Origin: Bacillota bacterium
Lineage (GTDB): Bacteria; Bacillota; Tb-RUG-66
Reading direction: 5' to 3'
Assembly: GCA_016288255.1 (NCBI GenBank)
Contig: JAEEYS010000131.1
Coordinates: 1-5,773 of the forward strand
DNA: 5,773 nucleotides
Numbering within the stretch: the stretch's first letter is position 1; the number at the start of each line of letters is the position of its first letter. Of this stretch, positions 5,326 to 5,773 are shown one piece after another. A program made the position numbers and the translations under genes. The notes beneath the pieces are model-generated. The model was given only the letters and a program-made list of their open reading frames with translations, did no database searches and had not been told where the DNA came from.

Positions 5326-5773
5326 TTACTCTTTCCCCTCACCGATTTTGTCCTGAAAAGCCTGGTGTCGAGGCAAATAGATTTGGAACAAGTTCATTTT
5401 TCCGGGAACGCTTTTCACGAACATCCTGCCTCTGAACAGTTTAACCAGCAGATCGGAAAGGATGATGTCGATCTTCTTCTCAAAAATAGGATATTGATCA
5501 TAAATTTTCATAGGCGATCTGTCTGCTTTTTCCGCTTGGTCTATGATCCCTGCCAAAGAGATTTTGATATAATCTCCCCTTAATAGACCTTTTCCCCCAA
5601 TATCGATAAAAGTATTTTCCGCTCTTAACTCATAGCGGCTGCCCTTTGCGGAATTTTTCAGGATCTCTTCCATCAGATTTTTCAGGATATAATCAAAGTA
5701 GGCCCGATTTCCCAAGAAACTTCCTAAATTCTCCTGTAAAATCAAATTTCTCTGCCGCGCTGCTTTCTCTCCC
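5326..5773 (-). CDS. Degenerate histidine-kinase-like ATPase-domain protein (partial, N-terminus off right edge)
   Basis: The minus-strand frame is open from the right edge to the TAA at 5326-5328, giving 149 codons of a gene whose start is not in the window. A TTG at 5745 is in frame, but the frame continues upstream and no ribosome site supports it. The sequence follows the layout of a sensor-kinase ATPase domain. GNRAYFDYILKNLMEEILK (about 5656-5709) matches the helix carrying the N-box. DYIKISLAG (about 5548-5574) matches the strand into the G1 box. LLVKLFRGRMFVKSVPGK (5398-5451), then FQIYLP, matches the closing strands. The ATP-binding residues appear lost: the second Asn of the N-box is Glu, the DxGxG Asp is Leu, and the G2 glycines are gone. 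It is convergent with spo0A across 155 bp. It may be a pseudokinase, a Spo0B-like phosphotransferase, a phosphatase, or a very divergent kinase. The fold assignment rests on motif spacing only. Confidence 0.6.
   Translation of the reverse strand, partial: GEKAARQRNLILQENLGSFLGNRAYFDYILKNLMEEILKNSAKGSRYELRAENTFIDIGGKGLLRGDYIKISLAGIIDQAEKADRSPMKIYDQYPIFEKKIDIILSDLLVKLFRGRMFVKSVPGKMNLFQIYLPRHQAFQDKIGEGKE

Noticed and set aside
5233..5583. Plus-strand ORF of 116 codons beginning with a Ser/Phe-rich stretch
   Set aside because: It starts inside the terminator stem and translates the polypyrimidine tract and then the antisense of the kinase-like gene. The Ser/Phe/Leu content reflects base composition.

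Overview
The window reads as part of the chromosome of a low- to moderate-GC, endospore-lineage Firmicute (Bacillota, probably Clostridia-like). The basis is an unmistakable Spo0A, strong AGGAGG-type ribosome binding sites in front of every complete gene, and Opp and PepP proteins of Gram-positive type. I cannot name the genus from sequence alone.

Layout. Positions 1-4014 hold a minus-strand operon read right to left: a cytosolic M24B Xaa-Pro peptidase (pepP-like), then oppB, oppC and oppD of an oligopeptide/dipeptide ABC importer. oppD runs off the left edge, so its last part, and any oppF and substrate-binding oppA, lie outside. Positions 4015-4279 are a divergent regulatory region. On the minus side it has an extended -10 promoter flanked by a 22-bp-spaced direct repeat. 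On the plus side it has an excellent SigH-type promoter, which also reads as a SigA-like promoter, with a 12-bp perfect palindrome between its elements. Positions 4280-5170 encode Spo0A, the master regulator of sporulation initiation. A bidirectional hairpin terminator and a polypyrimidine tract (5171-5325) separate it from a convergent minus-strand gene that enters from the right edge. That gene's C-terminus looks like a histidine-kinase ATPase domain that has lost its ATP-binding motifs.

How the genes may work together. Opp imports short peptides, and the peptidase would trim those with proline at position 2. In Bacillus subtilis the opp operon is also spo0K, required for efficient Spo0A activation through peptide import. 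Finding peptide import, a peptidase, spo0A and a kinase-like protein side by side is suggestive of one regulatory neighbourhood, but co-function is inference. The usual spoIVB neighbour of spo0A is absent. I see no CRISPR, tRNA, rRNA, insertion sequence or clearly new system. The most unusual items are the degenerate kinase beside spo0A and the structured divergent promoter region.
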